64,000 bases of DNA from JAHEFT01 sp963766195 (GTDB lineage Bacteria; Pseudomonadota; Gammaproteobacteria; Xanthomonadales; SZUA-36), in NCBI GenBank assembly GCA_963766195.1, contig CAVXYY010000005.1, positions 992,001 through 1,056,000 of the forward strand. Direction: 5' to 3'. The notes under the pieces were generated by a model. The model ran no database searches. It was not told the origin of the DNA and saw only the letters and a list, made by a program, of their open reading frames with translations. Shown here piece by piece: positions 1 to 10,125 of the stretch (the first letter of the stretch is position 1; each line of letters opens with the position of its first letter). The translations under genes were made by a program, and so were the position numbers.

Positions 1-1107
1 CTTTCCGCGCTGCCGCCTGATCGGCCGCCGTTTCCGCCTGGCCCATGTGCGCAAGAAGGGAACCCTGATCGAGGTCGCCACGTTCCGGGGCGATGCCTCC
101 AGCGGGGGTGATCACGAGAAAAGCAACGGCAGGATCCTGCGGGACAATGTGTTCGGAACGCTGGAGGAAGACGCCATCCGGCGGGATTTCACCATCAACG
201 CATTATTCCTGGATCCCGTCAGTGGCGACATTACGGACTTCGTGGGTGGCTACGAAGACCTGACCAATCGAAGGCTCCGGCTGATCGGTGATCCCCAGGT
301 CCGTTACCGGGAAGACCCGGTTCGCTTGCTGCGGGCGGCGCGTTTTGAAGCGAAGCTGGGCGTCAAGCCGGACGAAGAAACCGAAGCGCCCATTCGTTCG
401 ATGGCGCCGTTGTTGAATGACGTTCCGCCGGCACGGTTGTTCGAGGAAGTCTGCAAATTGTTTCTGACCGGGCACGGTGTCCGCAGCATGGAGGCTTTGC
501 AGCGTTTCGGACTCAGCACGGTGCTGTTTCCGGGCCTGCCCAGGGGTTCCGCCAAAGGAAAAGTGCAACTGGGCAAACTCCTGCTGAAAACCCTGGAGAA
601 CACTGACGAGCGGTTGCAGGAAGTCCAAGCCGGTGACGCCGGCATTCCTGTTCGCAGCCTTGCTTTGGCAGCCGGTTGTGGAGCGGTCGAAGGCCCTGGT
701 TGAGCAGGGCGAATCTGAATTCAACGCGATGATGAAAGCCGCCGAGGAAGTGATCGCAGCGCAGACGCAAAGCACGGCCATACCCCGACGTTTCAGCGCT
801 GTGACGCGGCAGATATGGGTGATGCAGGCGCGCCTTGGCCGGACCAGCGGAAAGCGCTGGAAGCGCTTGCTGCACGAGCAAAGGTTTCGTGCAGCTTACG
901 ATTTTCTGTTGCTGCGGGCGTTGGACGAGCCTTCACTGGAGCCGCTTTGCGAGTTCTGGACGAAAGCCCAGGAAGGCATCGATTTCTCGACCATCCGTTA
1001 CAACGACGCGGATGTGGACGGCGAGAAACCCAAGGCAGGCCGCGACCGGCCACGTCGCCGTTACCGGCGGCGCAATGCATCCGGTAAAAGCGCAGAAGGA
1101 TTCATGA
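1..1107 (+). CDS. pcnB: Poly(A) polymerase I, 5' end outside window, frameshifted
   Basis: Adds 3' poly(A) tails to RNAs and so promotes their decay. The reading frame enters from the window edge at base 2 with the nucleotidyltransferase motif CRLIGRRFRLAHV, then IEVATFRG, the DAIRRDFTINALF block and the RNA-binding EDPVRLLRAARFEAKLG. The frame is lost near 625: one extra base (a C of CC at 625-626) must be ignored to reach VTPAFLFAALLW and the rest of the C-terminal domain (KRWKRLLHEQRFRAAYDFLLLRA), followed by the usual basic tail. No stop separates that frame from folK. A second one-base excess in the GG near 1100 would end the protein at the TGA at 1105-1107, overlapping the folK ATG; this end is inferred. 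Confidence 0.9.
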
Positions 1108-1639
1108 ACGCCTGGATCGGACTGGGTGGCAATTTTGCGGAGTCGGGCCTCCTGATCGGCGCGGCGCTCGTCCGGCTGGATGAACATGAAAAGATCGCCG
1201 TGCTGAGACAGTCCGGTGTTTACCGGTCCCCTCCCTGGGGTGTCGCTGATCAAGCGGATTTTTTCAATGCCGTTGCCGAACTGGATACGGCGTTGCCGCC
1301 CGGTGAATTGCTCGCCGCACTGCTGGACTATAGAAAATGGGCTGGGCAGGGACAGGAGCAGCCCGCGCTGGGGTCCCCGTTGCATTGACCTCGACCTGCT
1401 CACCTGTCAGGACCTGGTGCTGCAATCGGAATGCCTGGAACTGCCTCATCCCCGCATGCACCTGCGGGCCTTCGTGTTGAAGCCTATACTGGAACTGGAG
1501 CCCGGCTTCGAAATTCCGGGTATCGGGAACAGCCCAACAGGCGCTGGACAGGCTGGACCGGCGGGAGGTTGATGCGGTGCAGTTGATGACTTTTGAATTT
1601 TTCGCGGCCATGGGCCGCTCCTACGCGGCAGGAAGTTGA
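1104..1639 (+). CDS. folK: 6-hydroxymethyl-7,8-dihydropterin pyrophosphokinase, frameshifted
   Basis: Transfers pyrophosphate from ATP to 6-hydroxymethyl-dihydropterin, the step before dihydropteroate synthase in folate synthesis. Motifs in order: WIGLGGN, SGVYRSPPWG, DFFNAVAELDT, GRDRSSPRWGPRCIDLDLL and LPHPRMHLRAFVL, the last two being the ATP/pterin-binding core. Two extra bases break it, one near 1325-1329 (before ENGLGR) and one near 1527 (after IPGIG). Corrected, it encodes about 177 residues against roughly 160 usual. The extra C-terminal residues run through a palindromic repeat flanked by an imperfect duplication. The start overlaps the inferred pcnB stop (ATGA), the classic pcnB-folK arrangement. 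Confidence 0.88.
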
Positions 1640-1656
1640 TGCGGTGAAGTTGCTGA
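1566..1656. repeat. REP-type palindrome inside an imperfect 24-bp direct repeat at the folK 3' end
   Basis: Bases 1603-1624 read on the minus strand as GTAGGAGCG-GCCCATGG-CCGCG, the same GTAGGAGCG...CGCG layout as the palindrome array after pnp at 46.2 kb. It lies between two direct repeats, 1566-1589 and 1633-1656, that match at 21 of 24 positions (core GTTGATGCGGTG). The element contributes the last codons and the stop of folK in the corrected frame. Confidence 0.6.
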
Positions 1657-1680
1657 ACCCTTTAGACAGGAAATCCATCC

Positions 1681-2479
1681 ATGACAATCCCTCGAACACT
1701 GACCATTGACCACCTGTTCGCGATGAAACGCGACGGTGAAAAACTGGCCATGCTCACCTGTTACGACGCCACTTTCGCCGCGACTATGGACCAGGCAGGC
1801 GTTGATATCGTTCTGGTAGGCGACTCGCTCGGCATGGTTGTCCAGGGCCGCTCCACCACGGTCGGCGTCAGCGTTGATGAAGTTTGCATACCATACGGCT
1901 TGTGTCTCACGGGGACTGAAAAGAGCCTTTCTTATCGCCGATATGCCGTTTGGCAGTTTTCACAATGAGTCGACCGCGATGGAAAATGCCGTCGAATTGC
2001 TTGGCGCAGGCGGGGTCATGGTCAAGCTGGAAGGGGCCGGTCCGATGATCGATGTCGTGGATTACCTGACCTGCCGGGGTGTTCCGGTGTGCGGGCACCT
2101 TGGGCTCACGCCGCAAAGCGTGAACCAGTTGGGTGGTTTCAAGGTACAGGCGCGAGACGAAGAAAGCGCGCGGCGCCTGCTCCAGGACGCCCGGGCGCTG
2201 CAGCAGGCGGGCGCCCGTATGCTGGTGGTTGAATGCGTTCCCGCGCGCCTGGGTAAAGAGGTCTCCGCTGCGCTTGATATTCCCGTGATCGGGATTGGCG
2301 CCGGTGTTGATTGTGACGGGCAGGTCCTGGTCATGCATGACATGCTGGGCCTGGGAGGGCGGGCGCCGAAATTCGTGGCTGACTTCATGCCCGGAAGCGG
2401 AAGCATAAAAGGCGCTTTCGAGGCCTATGTGTCGGCCGTGCGGGAAGGGCGCTTTCCCACTGACAGGCAATCGTACTGA
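1681..2479 (+). CDS. panB: 3-methyl-2-oxobutanoate hydroxymethyltransferase (ketopantoate hydroxymethyltransferase), frameshifted
   Basis: First committed step of pantothenate (CoA) synthesis: transfers a hydroxymethyl group from methylene-tetrahydrofolate to alpha-ketoisovalerate. The N-terminal part has LAMLTCYDATFAATMDQAG, the metal/substrate motif VLVGDSLGMVVQG and VSVDEV. The frame then breaks at a TTT run (1883-1885); dropping one T continues directly into AYHTACVSRG, VPVCGHLGLTPQSVN and VIGIGAG. Corrected length is 265 residues, equal to the family norm. An AGGA ribosome site lies about ten bases before the ATG. panC starts one base after the stop, so the two form an operon. Confidence 0.93.
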
Positions 2480-2480
2480 A

Positions 2481-3351
2481 ATGCAGCGGGCTGAAACCCG
2501 TGAACAGCTGAAGGCGATCACCCGCCGCTGGCGCAGTGAAGGGCTGAAGACGGCCCTGGTGCCCACCATGGGCAACCTGCACGAGGGCCACCTTGCCCTG
2601 GTTGAAGCGGCGCGGACGTGAGGCAGACCGGGTCATCACCAGCATCTACGTCAACCCGACCCAGTTTGGCCAGGGTGAAGATTTCGACAACTATCCGCGA
2701 ACGCTGGAATCCGATATCGAATTGCTCAGGCAGGCGGGATGTGACCTCCTTTTCGCCCCCGATCAGAACACGATGTATCCGTTCGGGCTCGAAAACGGCG
2801 TGCGCGTGCTGGCTTCCCCGGATCTGGCGGCAACGCTGGAAGGGCAATCAAGGCCGGGACATTTCGACGGTGTTGTGACGGTCGTTGCCAGGCTGTTTAA
2901 CCTGGTCACTCCGGACGTTGCGGTTTTTGGAGAAAAGGACTTCCAGCAGTTATTGGTGATTCGCCGCATGGTGGATGACCTGGGATATGGCATCCGGATC
3001 GTCGCCGTCCCGACGGTGCGTGAACCCAGCGGGCTTGCCATGAGTTCCCGCAACAACTACCTGGGCGCCGATGAAAGGGCGACCGCCGGCGCACTATATG
3101 CGGTTTTGCTGGAGGTCGCTGACCGCATCAGGAAAAGCCCGGGGCAGTGGTTGCAGGCGGAACAGGATGCAAAAAACCGTTTGGAATTTTTCGGCTTTCG
3201 CGTTGATTATGTCGCCGTGCGGCGCGCGAAAGACCTGGGGCGGCCAGAACCGGCTGACCTGGACCTCAGGGTGCTGGCCGCTGCTTACTCGGGCCGGACA
3301 AGACTGATTGACAATGTCAGCGCAATTAGGGTTGGCATTACCGGGGAATAG
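2481..3351 (+). CDS. panC: Pantothenate synthetase, frameshifted
   Basis: ATP-dependent condensation of pantoate with beta-alanine. The ATP-binding HIGH-like element appears in VPTMGNLHEGH near the start. One extra base near 2614 (GG in GCGCGGACG) produces a premature TGA; removing it joins LVEAAR to READRVITSIYVNPTQFG. The rest is intact: FDGVVTVVARLFNLV, the VFGEKDFQQL block, EPSGLAMSSRNNYL (KMSKS-like) and the C-terminal GRTRLIDN. About 289 residues after correction. Cotranscribed with panB; a hairpin region and terminator follow immediately. Confidence 0.93.
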
Positions 3352-3472
3352 TGGTATTCTTACCACCAACCTTGGTAAAACTGCAACGTTTGACAAGGTT
3401 GCAGGGCGCGAAAGACGGGTACATCACTCCAAAAGTCTGCCTCTCCTCCTAACCGGGGAGAGGTTTTTTTTT
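3351..3472 (+). ncRNA. Structured 3' region after panC: several hairpins ending in a terminator (unassigned)
   Basis: Starting at the panC stop there are two mutually exclusive hairpins, GTGGTA/TACCAC (3351-3356 with 3361-3366) and TTACCA/TGGTAA (3360-3365 with 3373-3378). A 7-bp hairpin CTGCAAC/GTTGCAG follows (3381-3387 with 3398-3404), then about 35 less structured bases and an intrinsic terminator. No coding frame is evident and the next gene lies on the opposite strand. It could be the processed 3' UTR of the pan operon or a small RNA. I do not recognise a known riboswitch or sRNA family. Confidence 0.35.
3440..3472 (+). terminator. Rho-independent terminator of the pan operon
   Basis: Stem CCTCTCC (3440-3446) pairs with GGAGAGG (3457-3463) across a ten-base loop and is followed by nine consecutive T residues (3464-3472). 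Confidence 0.9.
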
Positions 3473-3722
3473 GTCCTCTCGAAAAGTGATGTAATGATGC
3501 GAAATCTGCTCTTAACCGATTGATATTATTATTTTAATTCTCTTCAAAACACCCCTCGTCCAACCTTCCATGCGCCTTGAAGGGGCTTGCTGATTGAAAC
3601 ATTCCCGAAACCTGGCCTGATCTCGCCAGCGCGCTGGTCCACCCGGTACGACGGCTATCAGCGGACCTGGATCAAGCAAAATGCCGACCCGTTTTGTTGC
3701 ATAAAAGCAACACCAGGGTCTC
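3473..3722. other. Intergenic stretch without a recognisable gene
   Basis: Convergent spacer between the pan terminator and the minus-strand ATPase gene. It begins A/T-rich (around 3515-3550) and has no open frame with coding character. A small inverted repeat GTTGC/GCAAC near 3697-3712, followed on the minus strand by a few A residues, may help end the minus-strand transcript, but it lacks a proper T-tract. Confidence 0.5.
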
Positions 3723-5197
3723 CTAACCTTTTTTGATGGCGCCCAGTATCCCGCGCATTATTTCCCTGCCAAGCGTAGTGCTCATGCTGCGCAGGAAGCT
3801 TTTGACCGCCGCTTCGGTGGGTGACTGCCGGGTGCTTTGCCGCCTGGCCGGTTTGGATTTTTCGCGATCAGATTCAGCAAGGGTTCCAGCTTTTTCCGCC
3901 TGCCGTGCGGCCTTTTCCGCGCGTGCCTGCAGAACTTCGGCTGCAGATTCACGGTCCAGTGATTCATCGTACCGGCTGCCGACCGGGCTGCGTGAGCGGA
4001 CGTCGTGTCGTTCGGGGTCCGAGATCGGACCTATCCTGGACGTCGGTGGCCGGATCAGGGTGCGGTCCACGATGCCCGGTATTCCCTTGTCCTGCAAGGT
4101 CGAAACCAGCGCCTCGCCGACGCCCATCTGGGTAAATGCTTCTTCCGTATCCAGGTTCGGATTGGTGCGAAAGGTCTGGGCGGCGACCTTGATCGCCTTT
4201 TGCTCACGGGGCGTGTAAGCGCGCATCGCATGCTGCAGGCGGTTTCCCAGTTGCCCGAGCACATTGTCCGGGACATCCAGTGGATTCTGCGTGACGAAAA
4301 ATACGCCGACGCCTTTTGAACGGATCAGGCGCACGACTTGTTCCACTTTTTCCAGCAGGGCCCTGGGCGCCTGGTCAAACAGCAGGTGTGCTTCATCGAA
4401 GAAAAACACCAGGCGTGGTTTTTCCGGGTCGCCGAGTTCGGGCAGTTCTTCAAACAGCTCGGACAGCAGCCACAGCAGGAAGGTCGCATACAAGCGGGGT
4501 TTCTGAACGAGTTTGTCCGCGGCCAGGACATTGATCACGCCCCGTCCACTGAAGTCAACGCGTTGGATATCCGCGAGGTCCAGTGCCGGCTCTCCAAAAA
4601 AGTGTTCTGCGCCCTGTTCCTCGAGAACCAGCAAACGGCGCTGCACGGCGGCGACCGAAGCGCTGCTGACATTGCCGTATTGTTGAGAAAACTCCCTGGC
4701 ATTCTCTGCCACGAAGCGCAGCAGTTCCCGCAGGTCCTCCAGGTCGAGCAGCAAAAGTCCCTGTTCGTCGGCCACGCGGAACGCGATGTTCAGAACGCCT
4801 TCCTGGGTATCGTTAAGCTCCAGCAGGCTGGACAGCAGCAAGGGACCCATGTCTGAAATGGTCGTCCTGACGGGGTGGCCGCTGATTGCCGAAAAGATCC
4901 CAGAAAACCACCGGCCAGCCGCCGGGCTGATAATCCTCTGATACCGATTTTCTCCAGCCGCTCGTCAATTTTCGGATGTGGCGAGATGGGCTGACTCAAG
5001 CCGGCGAGATCGCCCTTGACATCGGCCAGGAACACCGGGACCCCGATCCTGGAGAACCCCTCGGCCAGAACCTGCAGCGTCACGGTCTTGCCGGTGCCGG
5101 TGGCGCCGGTAATCAATCCGTGGCGGTTGCCGAATGCGGGGAGAAGGTACTGCAGGTTCTCGCCTTTGCCAATAAGGATTGGATCAATTTCACTCAT
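3723..5197 (-). CDS. HerA/YjgR-type (DUF853) P-loop ATPase, frameshifted
   Basis: Homologue of Escherichia coli YjgR, a helicase-HerA-like hexameric ATPase of poorly known cellular role. Walker A is GATGTGKT near residue 30, followed by VFLADVKGDLAGLSQP. The Walker B region reads RLVFFFDEAHLLF, then RSKGVGVFFVTQNP and LGQLGNRLQHA, all hallmarks of the family. Two extra bases, near 4935 and 4878, separate three frames; correcting both gives RDYQPGGWPVVFWDLFG and then HPVRTTISDMGPLLLSSLL, exactly as in YjgR. Corrected length is 490 residues, against 500 in E. coli. Start at the ATG at 5197 with AGGAAAG upstream. The C-terminal tail is lysine/arginine-rich. Divergent from leuS. Confidence 0.88.
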
Positions 5198-5275
5198 GAA
5201 TGGGACTTTCCTATGCCGGGGGGGTCGGTTAAGCTTCCTCTCTTAATTTTTCTATTAAACAGGAACACCCTTTAA

Positions 5276-7886
5276 ATGGCAAAGACGCCCTACAATCCTG
5301 CAGAAATCGAACCAAAAGTACAGGAACAATGGGAGCGCGATGACGCGTTTCGAGCACTGGAGGATCCGGGCAAGGAAAAATTTTATTGCCTGTCGATGCT
5401 GCCGTATCCGTCCGGAGCCCTGCACATGGGTCACGTGCGCAATTACACCATTGGTGACGTGATCAGCCGTTATCACCGGATGTGTGGCAGAAACGTCCTG
5501 CAACCGATGGGTTGGGACGCATTCGGCCTGCCGGCCGAAAACGCCGCGATAAAGAACAACACTGCGCCGGCCAGGTGGACCTACGCCAATATCGACAACA
5601 TGCGGGAAAAACTCAAACGCCTGGGTTTTGCCTACGACTGGGAAAGAGAGGTCACCACCTGCAAGCCTGAATATTACCGCTGGGAACAGCAGATGTTCAC
5701 CCGCCTGATGCGAAAAGGCCTGGCGTATCGCAAGGATTCTGAAGTGAACTGGGATCCGGTGGATCAGACCGTCCTGGCCAACGAGCAGGTCGTTGACGGC
5801 CGGGGCTGGAGATCCGGCGCGGTGGTCGAGCGTAAATCAATTCCCCAGTGGTTTCTGAAAATCACCGATTACGCCGAGGAATTACTGCAAGGCCTGGACG
5901 AACTTGAAGACTGGCCGGATGCCGTCAAGACCATGCAGCGCAACTGGATAGGCCGTTCCGAGGGCGCCGAGTTCGAAATGAAAGTATGCGATGCGAACGG
6001 CACGCTGGATCAGAAAGGTCGCGGGGTCCGGGTGTTCACCACGCGGCCGGACACCTCCTTTGGCATGACCTATGCCGTGCTGGCCCCGGAGCATCCGCTG
6101 GTGGCGGAACTCACGACCCCGGAGTACGAGACAGCCGTTGCTGCATTTGTTCAGCAGGCCGGCAAGGCAAGTGAAGCGGACCGGTTGGCCGTGGACAGCG
6201 GGCTGGAAAAACGCGGCGTTTTCACCGGCGCCTTTCTCTACAATCCATTCACCCGAAAGCCGGTTCCCCTCTACATCGCGGATTACGTGCTGATGGGCTA
6301 TGGCACCGGCGCCATCATGGCGGTTCCCGGCCAGGACCAGCGGGACTGGGATTTTGCGATCAGTCACGGCCTGCCGATAGTCCGGACCGTGGCCCCGCCC
6401 GAGGGATGGGAAGGCGAGGCCTACACCGGGGACGGGCCGGCCATCAACAGCAGTTGGCTGGATGGGCTGGAAGTCGACGAGGCGAAGGAGAAGGCCATGG
6501 CCTGGCTGGAAACCGAAGGCCTGGGTGAGCGCAAAGTCAATTTTCGCCTGCGCGACTGGGGCGTCAGCCGGCAACGCTACTGGGGCTGTCCGATCCCGGT
6601 CATCTATTGCGCCGAATGCGGCGCTGTGCCGGTTCCCGAGGATCAATTGCCCGTGGTGTTGCCCGAGGACGTCAAATTCATGGGCGTGCAATCGCCGATC
6701 AAGGCGGATCCGGAGTGGCGCACAGACCACCTGCCCCGAATGTGGCGGATTTGCCGAGCGTGAGACAGATACCTTCGACACGTTCATGGAATCCTCGTGG
6801 TACTACGCACGTTACTGCTGCCCGGATGCGGACGCCCAACTGGATGAGCGCGCCCGATACTGGCTGCCGGTCGATCAGTACATCGGGGGCATTGAACACG
6901 CCATCCTGCACCTGATGTATTTCCGCTTTTACCACAAGCTGATGCGGGACGCCGGGATGGTGGATTCGGATGAACCGGCGACACGGCTTTTGTGCCAGGG
7001 AATGGTTGTCGCAGACACCTACTGCCGTGCCGAAGCCGGTGGCGGGATACACTGGATCAATTCCGCGGAGATCGATATCGAGAAAGACCAAAAAGGCAGG
7101 CCGGTAGCCGCAACGCTGCGGTCGGACGGCCTCCCGGTTGAATTCGGTGGCGTGGAAAAAATGTCAAAGTCCAAGAACAATGGAGTCGATCCGGAAGGAC
7201 TGATTGACCGCTACGGCGCTGATACCGTGCGGCTTTTTTCCGTTTCGGATTCGCCGCCGCACCAGTCACTCGAATGGTCGGATTCCGGGGTCGAAGGCGC
7301 CTCAAGGTTCCTGAAAAGGGTGTGGTCGCAGGTGACGGGCCACCTGGCCTCAGGGGCATGTGAAGATCTTGAACCGGAAAAGCTGAACGGCGAACAGAGG
7401 GAAATTCGTCGCCTGGTGCATGACACCATCGTCAAGGTCAGCGACGACATCAGCCGTCGCTACACCTTTAACACGGCCATTGCTGCCGTGATGGAGCTGA
7501 CCAACCACCTGGCGAAATTTGATGCGCAAGACGGGCAATCCAGGGCGGTGGTCCAGGAAGCCTGGCTAAATATTGTCCGCTTGCTGGCGCCGATTACGCC
7601 GCATATTTGTGAAGAGCTGTGGGCTTCGCTGGGCGGGGACGGCCCACTTTACAACGCTGCGTGGCCCGTTGCTGACGAGACCGCCAGGCTGCGCACCCGG
7701 GTAACACTCGTGGTGCAAGTCAATGGAAAACTGCGCGCGCGTTTGGAACTGGAACCCGGTGCAACACAGGAACAGGCGCTGGAAGAGGCCCTGGTAATAG
7801 ACAACGTGAAGCGTCACGTGGATGGTAAAGCGGTCCGCAAAGTGATACATGTACCTGATCGTCTGCTGAATATCGTGGTGAGTTGA
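5276..7886 (+). CDS. leuS: Leucyl-tRNA synthetase, frameshifted
   Basis: Charges tRNA-Leu with leucine. The class Ia signatures are HMGH at residues 50-53 (in PYPSGALHMGHVRNY) and EKMSKSKNNGVDP. The CP1 editing domain contains TTRPDTSFGMTYAVLAPEHP and AVPGQDQRDWDF; the residue before DQRD is Gln where bacterial enzymes usually have His. One extra base near 6727-6731 interrupts the zinc/CP2 area; without it the chain continues TTCPECGGFAERETDTFDTF. Corrected length is 869 residues (E. coli 860). First gene of leuS-lptE-holA-nadD, and the stop is six bases before lptE. Confidence 0.96.
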
Positions 7887-7891
7887 AACCG

Positions 7892-8395
7892 ATGCCTTTA
7901 CGCCTTTTAACCCTGTTGTTGAGCCTGGTCTTGCTGTGCACGGGATGCGGATTCCAGTTACGTGAAAATTCCGAATTGCCGCCGCAAATGGCCAAGACAC
8001 AAATGGTGATCGATGATCAATACAGTACCCTGGCCCGGCGGGTCAGGGTGATGCTCGAGCAAAGCGGCGTTCAGTTCGTAGGCGCGGACCAGGCAACGGC
8101 GATCCTTGAGATCCCGGTCAACCTGGTGGCTACCGACGTGCTGACGATTGGTGACAATGCGCGGGTCAGGGAATACCGCATCAGCCACACGGTCCGGTTC
8201 CGATTGCTTGACGCCAATGGCACGGAGTTGCTGAGCTGGCAAAACCTGAGGCAGGCTCGTGAGATCAGCTTCAACGAGCAGCGGATACTGGCGGGCTCGA
8301 GGGAGCAGGAATACCTGGAAAAAGAACTGGCGGAAACCCTGTCACGGTTGCTTATTTCCCGCCTGGAGTCTGTGCCCGTCAGCGATGCCGGTTAA
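7892..8395 (+). CDS. lptE: LPS-assembly lipoprotein LptE
   Basis: Outer-membrane lipoprotein that plugs the LptD barrel and helps place lipopolysaccharide in the outer leaflet. The 167-residue product starts with a lipoprotein signal peptide (LRLLTLLLSLVLLCTGC) and the CGFQLR motif typical of LptE just after the lipidated Cys. An in-frame TTG at 7883, overlapping the leuS stop, would add three residues; the ATG at 7892 gives the better signal peptide. The position between leuS and holA is the standard one. Its last 11 bases overlap holA. Confidence 0.92.
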   Translation: MPLRLLTLLLSLVLLCTGCGFQLRENSELPPQMAKTQMVIDDQYSTLARRVRVMLEQSGVQFVGADQATAILEIPVNLVATDVLTIGDNARVREYRISHTVRFRLLDANGTELLSWQNLRQAREISFNEQRILAGSREQEYLEKELAETLSRLLISRLESVPVSDAG

Positions 8396-9416
8396 AGCCG
8401 AACAGCTTTCTGCCCTTCTTTCCAGGTCACTGGCGCCGGTCTACGTGGTTGCCGGCGCCGAGCCCTTGCTGGTGCAGGAGTGCCGCGACCTGATCATCCA
8501 GGCTGCGCAGCAACAGGGTTTTGTCGAGCGGACGGTTTTTGACGTAAACGTAAAATTCGACTGGGACCTGCTCACCGAGGACGCTGCGACTCTTTCTTTG
8601 TTTTCCAGCCGCAAGATCGTGGATGTGCGGCTGCCCACGGGCAAGCCGGGAATCGAAGGCGCGAAAATCCTTGTTGAAACAGTAGAGGCCGGAAACCCGG
8701 ATGTGCTTCTGCTGGTTTCCTGCGGTCAATGGGATACCACGCAAAGAAACTCGAAATGGGCCAAAGTTTTGGCAAAAGCCGGCGTGCTGGTGGAAATTTG
8801 GCCGATAAAACCGCCCCAGCTGCCGCAGTGGATCCGCAACCGGATGATCGCAGCCGGGTTGAAACCCGAGCCCGACGCCATCGCCATGCTGGCGGACCTG
8901 GTCGAAGGTAATCTGCTGGCTGCACAACAGGAAATTGACAAGCTCGTGTTGCTGGACCAGGGACCAAAGGTCACCGCGGCCGACGTTACCCGTGCCGTTT
9001 CCAACAGCACGCGGTTCGATGCCTTTCGCCTGGTTGAATGTGTCCTCCAGGGCCGGTTGGGTGATTGCCTGCGCGTCGCTTCCGGTTTGCAGCGAATCGG
9101 GACTGAAATCCAGCCAGTCAGCGGTGCGCTCTACAGGGAGTTGATGCTCGCTGACACCGTGCGTTCAGCTGTTCAATCGGGTGAAAATGAATCTTCGGTG
9201 TTCAGCAAATACCGGGTCTGGCCGGCACGCCAGGCGCACATTCAGCAGGCGGTGCGACGGCTTTCAGAATACGATTTCGGCGAATCGTTCAGGGCACTGG
9301 CGCTGATTGATCAGCAGAGCAAAGGCCGTGCAGCCGGGGACCCCTGGCAGACCCTGGACCGGCTTCTCTGGCAGCTGTGTGAACCGGGCACGGCCGTTTT
9401 GAACAGTGCCAGTTGA
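8385..9416 (+). CDS. holA: DNA polymerase III delta subunit
   Basis: Clamp-loader subunit that opens the beta sliding clamp. The protein is 343 residues, as in E. coli, with the N-terminal APVYVVAGAEPLLVQECRDLI and the RNSKWAKVLAKAGVLVE and PQLPQWIRNRM segments of the AAA+-like delta fold. The start ATG lies inside the lptE coding end, implying translational coupling. nadD follows immediately after the stop (TGAATG). Confidence 0.95.
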   Translation: MPVKAEQLSALLSRSLAPVYVVAGAEPLLVQECRDLIIQAAQQQGFVERTVFDVNVKFDWDLLTEDAATLSLFSSRKIVDVRLPTGKPGIEGAKILVETVEAGNPDVLLLVSCGQWDTTQRNSKWAKVLAKAGVLVEIWPIKPPQLPQWIRNRMIAAGLKPEPDAIAMLADLVEGNLLAAQQEIDKLVLLDQGPKVTAADVTRAVSNSTRFDAFRLVECVLQGRLGDCLRVASGLQRIGTEIQPVSGALYRELMLADTVRSAVQSGENESSVFSKYRVWPARQAHIQQAVRRLSEYDFGESFRALALIDQQSKGRAAGDPWQTLDRLLWQLCEPGTAVLNSAS

Positions 9417-10094
9417 ATGAATGAACCCGGCGTGAACTCCTGCTCCGCGATCGGTCTTTTTGGCGGAACGTTCGATCCGGTACATTTTGGGCACCTGCGT
9501 GCGGCGCTTGAAGTCCAGGAAATGCTGGACATTGACGACTTCCGCCTGTTGCCCGCAGGCACGCCGCCACACCGGGCCCCGCCGGTCGCATCCGCGGCCC
9601 ACCGCCTGGCCATGCTGCGCCTGGCGGTGACCGGTCATCCCGGGATGACCGTGGATGATCGTGAGACCCGGCGAAAGGGCAACTCCTACATGGTTGATAC
9701 GTTGCGCGAAATCCGGGGTGAATCCGGCGAGGCGCCCCTGATGCTTTTGATCGGCCAGGATGCGGCAAATGCCCTGGACACCTGGCATGAGTGGAAAAAC
9801 CTGTTCAGCCTGGCCCACATCGTCGTCATGCGACGGCCGGAGTCCCTGGTTTCCTGGTCCGGTGAGCTATTGGAGTCGATGCAACTTCGCCTGGTCAGTC
9901 ACCCGGACCGGCTCCGCGAACAACCGGCCGGATGTGTGCTGCCACTCGAAGTAACCCAACTCGCCATTTCTTCGACCGGCATCCGCAGCAGGCTGTATGA
10001 GGCGCACTCGGCAAGCTTTTTGCTTCCCGACAGGGTGATTGACTACATTATGGAAAACCGACTTTATTTTGCGGGTGAGGCCGGGAAAGGCTAA
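9417..10094 (+). CDS. nadD: Nicotinate-nucleotide adenylyltransferase
   Basis: Adenylates nicotinate mononucleotide to deamido-NAD in NAD synthesis. The nucleotidyltransferase signatures are GLFGGTFDPVHFGHLR near residue 13 and the C-terminal ISSTGIRSRL. LLPAGTPPHR and LLIGQDAANALDTWHEW are also present. 225 residues, about the usual size. The gene begins directly at the holA stop. Confidence 0.96.
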   Translation: MNEPGVNSCSAIGLFGGTFDPVHFGHLRAALEVQEMLDIDDFRLLPAGTPPHRAPPVASAAHRLAMLRLAVTGHPGMTVDDRETRRKGNSYMVDTLREIRGESGEAPLMLLIGQDAANALDTWHEWKNLFSLAHIVVMRRPESLVSWSGELLESMQLRLVSHPDRLREQPAGCVLPLEVTQLAISSTGIRSRLYEAHSASFLLPDRVIDYIMENRLYFAGEAGKG

Positions 10095-10125
10095 AATCCT
10101 GTTATTACAACCCGGGTGATTTCAT

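Noticed and set aside
633..1388. A pcnB-folK fusion protein
   Set aside because: The joined frame exists only because of a probable extra base near 1100. The pcnB C-terminus and a complete folK start with an ATGA overlap are both recognisable.
3308..3345. A promoter starting with TTGACA at the panC end, for a small RNA
   Set aside because: TTGACA occurs at 3308-3313 and again at 3390-3395, but neither has a -10-like sequence at 16-18 bases.
3308..3523. A small gene overlapping the panC end and the terminator
   Set aside because: The frame runs through the terminator hairpin and T-run and has no coding character.
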